Assembly: GCF_019345525.1 (NCBI RefSeq)
Contig: NZ_JAHKRA010000003.1
Coordinates: forward strand, 186,001 to 250,000
Length of the DNA stretch: 64,000 nt
Direction: 5' to 3'
Source: Flavobacterium sp. NKUCC04_CG
GTDB lineage: Bacteria > Bacteroidota > Bacteroidia > Flavobacteriales > Flavobacteriaceae
The position numbers and the translations under genes are program-made. The notes under the pieces were generated by a model. That model saw nothing but the letters and a program-made list of their open reading frames with translations, ran no database searches and was not told where the DNA came from. Below, one piece after another: positions 63,002-64,000 of this stretch. Positions within the stretch are counted from its first letter, which is position 1; the number at the start of each line of letters is the position of its first letter.

Positions 63002-64000
63002 TTACTCCTGTTCAAACTCGGCCAATCGCGCAGCAAAATGTTGATTGCCGTTACGCGTATCAAAACGAGTTGCAAGTTCTTTAGCTTGCTGGTGGTAATG
63101 CTCACGCAAAAGTCCTAAATCATAAACACCGTCAACGTTATAATAAGACACCTTAGGTGATAAATTTAATTTTTTACTTCCGCCTTCACTTAATATCGGC
63201 AACATATGCAAGGCAAAATTAAAACGATGCACATCTTCTGATCCAACTTCCCATTCAGAAATCTTTTCAAAATACTCCCACATTTCATCACGTTGGGTTT
63301 TATGCATAAAATACATCAAAATCGTCATGGCAAAAAACACGGAGGTATCATAAGTATCGCTTTTATGATATTCTTCCATAGCTTTATCGAAATACAATTG
63401 TGCGCGATCATCCCCTACCCGAACGAGATAGTAACACAAACAGCAAAAAGTTTGAAAAGGCATCGAATAACAAGTTAACTTATGGTGTATCAAATCATAA
63501 GCCAACGCTATGGCGTGATCCATATTGCCTTCCAATAATTCTATTTCCACTTTGGTATCGAGTTCACAAGCCGGACAATTAGCCATATCATCAACCATTT
63601 CAGCATCGGCTAAAGCCACGCATTCCCGAGCTTGCTCATAGTCCCCAATATGTAAAAACCAAGAAGTCATCACATTGTGATAGGCTCTAGCTGTATAACC
63701 GTTACGCTCTAAGCGCAACTTCAAATCATCGCTAATTTCTAAAATTTGCTCTTTAGAAATATGGGTATTCCGACTGGCCGAACTTACCATCCATTTGTAC
63801 TCCCACAGAAACTCCGACTCTTCAAACAAATCGGGGTCGCTATCTCGAGCATTTAACAACCACGCAAATGCGGGAAAACTGTCCTCACATTTGGAGGTAT
63901 TGCGCTCTTGACGAATTAAATTTAACCTCAAATCAAACCCCCATTCAATATCGTTATGGGTATCGGCGATTTGGATAGCCTCTTTTAAAACTCGAATTTT
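63002..64000 (-). CDS. Helical-repeat (TPR-like) protein, 5' end cut by window edge
   Basis: Not recognised. The frame is open from the stop at 63002 to the right edge, so the start lies outside (333 codons are seen, 23 of them before the first possible start codon). The protein is almost fully helical with paired helices in the manner of TPR repeats (AYHNVMTSWFLHIGDYEQARECVALADAEM, split over about 30 residues; then AQLYFDKAMEEYHKSD). A CPAC pair near the middle could bind metal or form a disulfide. No signal can be judged. Confidence 0.75.
   Translation of the reverse strand, partial: KIRVLKEAIQIADTHNDIEWGFDLRLNLIRQERNTSKCEDSFPAFAWLLNARDSDPDLFEESEFLWEYKWMVSSASRNTHISKEQILEISDDLKLRLERNGYTARAYHNVMTSWFLHIGDYEQARECVALADAEMVDDMANCPACELDTKVEIELLEGNMDHAIALAYDLIHHKLTCYSMPFQTFCCLCYYLVRVGDDRAQLYFDKAMEEYHKSDTYDTSVFFAMTILMYFMHKTQRDEMWEYFEKISEWEVGSEDVHRFNFALHMLPILSEGGSKKLNLSPKVSYYNVDGVYDLGLLREHYHQQAKELATRFDTRNGNQHFAARLAEFEQE

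Noticed and set aside
1..64000. CRISPR arrays, tRNA or rRNA genes, prophage or integrase
   Set aside because: No regularly spaced repeats, cloverleaf-like segments, rRNA signatures or phage structural genes were seen; the reading was by eye and small RNAs could be missed.

Overview
The window is AT-rich chromosomal DNA from a member of the Bacteroidota, most probably Flavobacteriaceae. Support: a gldD gliding/T9SS lipoprotein, a C-terminal T9SS sorting domain, GLPGLI-family proteins beside TonB-type outer-membrane proteins, DUF3078, many Bacteroidota-style -7 elements (TAnnTTTG), and SSB, HU, L21 and L27 of flavobacterial type. No rRNA, tRNA, CRISPR array, intact transposon or prophage was seen.

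Layout. 1-11.5 kb: a DUF3078 gene (cut by the left edge) and dxs on the minus strand, divergent from tadA, an alpha-2-macroglobulin lipoprotein and pbpC. 11.7-16.8 kb: RNase G, an unannotated 30-residue very basic protein and HU on the minus strand, divergent from mutY, ssb and gldD; gldE is not in its expected place. 16.4-19 kb: a metal-binding lipoprotein, a broken T9SS-exported protein and a decaying tandem array of lipoproteins. 19-24.9 kb: a two-subunit M16 peptidase operon, rplU-rpmA and a lipoprotein with an internal duplication. 24.9-26.8 kb: an IS1182-type transposase relic beside an orphan HsdR_N nuclease-like gene. 27-34 kb: dgt, an AAA ATPase, an MBL hydrolase, a small protein, and nrdB-nrdA preceded by two candidate DnaA boxes. 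34-39 kb: two GLPGLI genes and a TonB-type outer-membrane protein, the last pair overlapping by ATGA. 39-45.3 kb: sucA-sucB and polyprenyl synthase. 45.4-51.6 kb: a TetR-TolC-HlyD-RND efflux operon. 51.7-56.6 kb: a membrane-bound AraC-type regulator divergent from a small exported peptide with a run of nine isoleucines, a third GLPGLI protein and a second TonB-type protein. 56.7-64 kb: two integral membrane proteins, an aldo/keto reductase, a third outer-membrane beta-barrel protein and a partial helical-repeat protein.

Together these serve central metabolism (TCA cycle, isoprenoids, deoxynucleotides), DNA repair, envelope defence and peptidoglycan synthesis, drug efflux and surface uptake or export. 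The strongest candidate for an undescribed system is the AraC/peptide/GLPGLI/TonB cluster at 51.7-56.6 kb: the peptide gene is too short for ordinary gene calling, a perfect 20-bp palindrome lies in the divergent promoter region, and a structured RNA element lies between the peptide and the GLPGLI gene. Several starts were moved from TTG or GTG codons, often inside promoter elements, to the next ATG.
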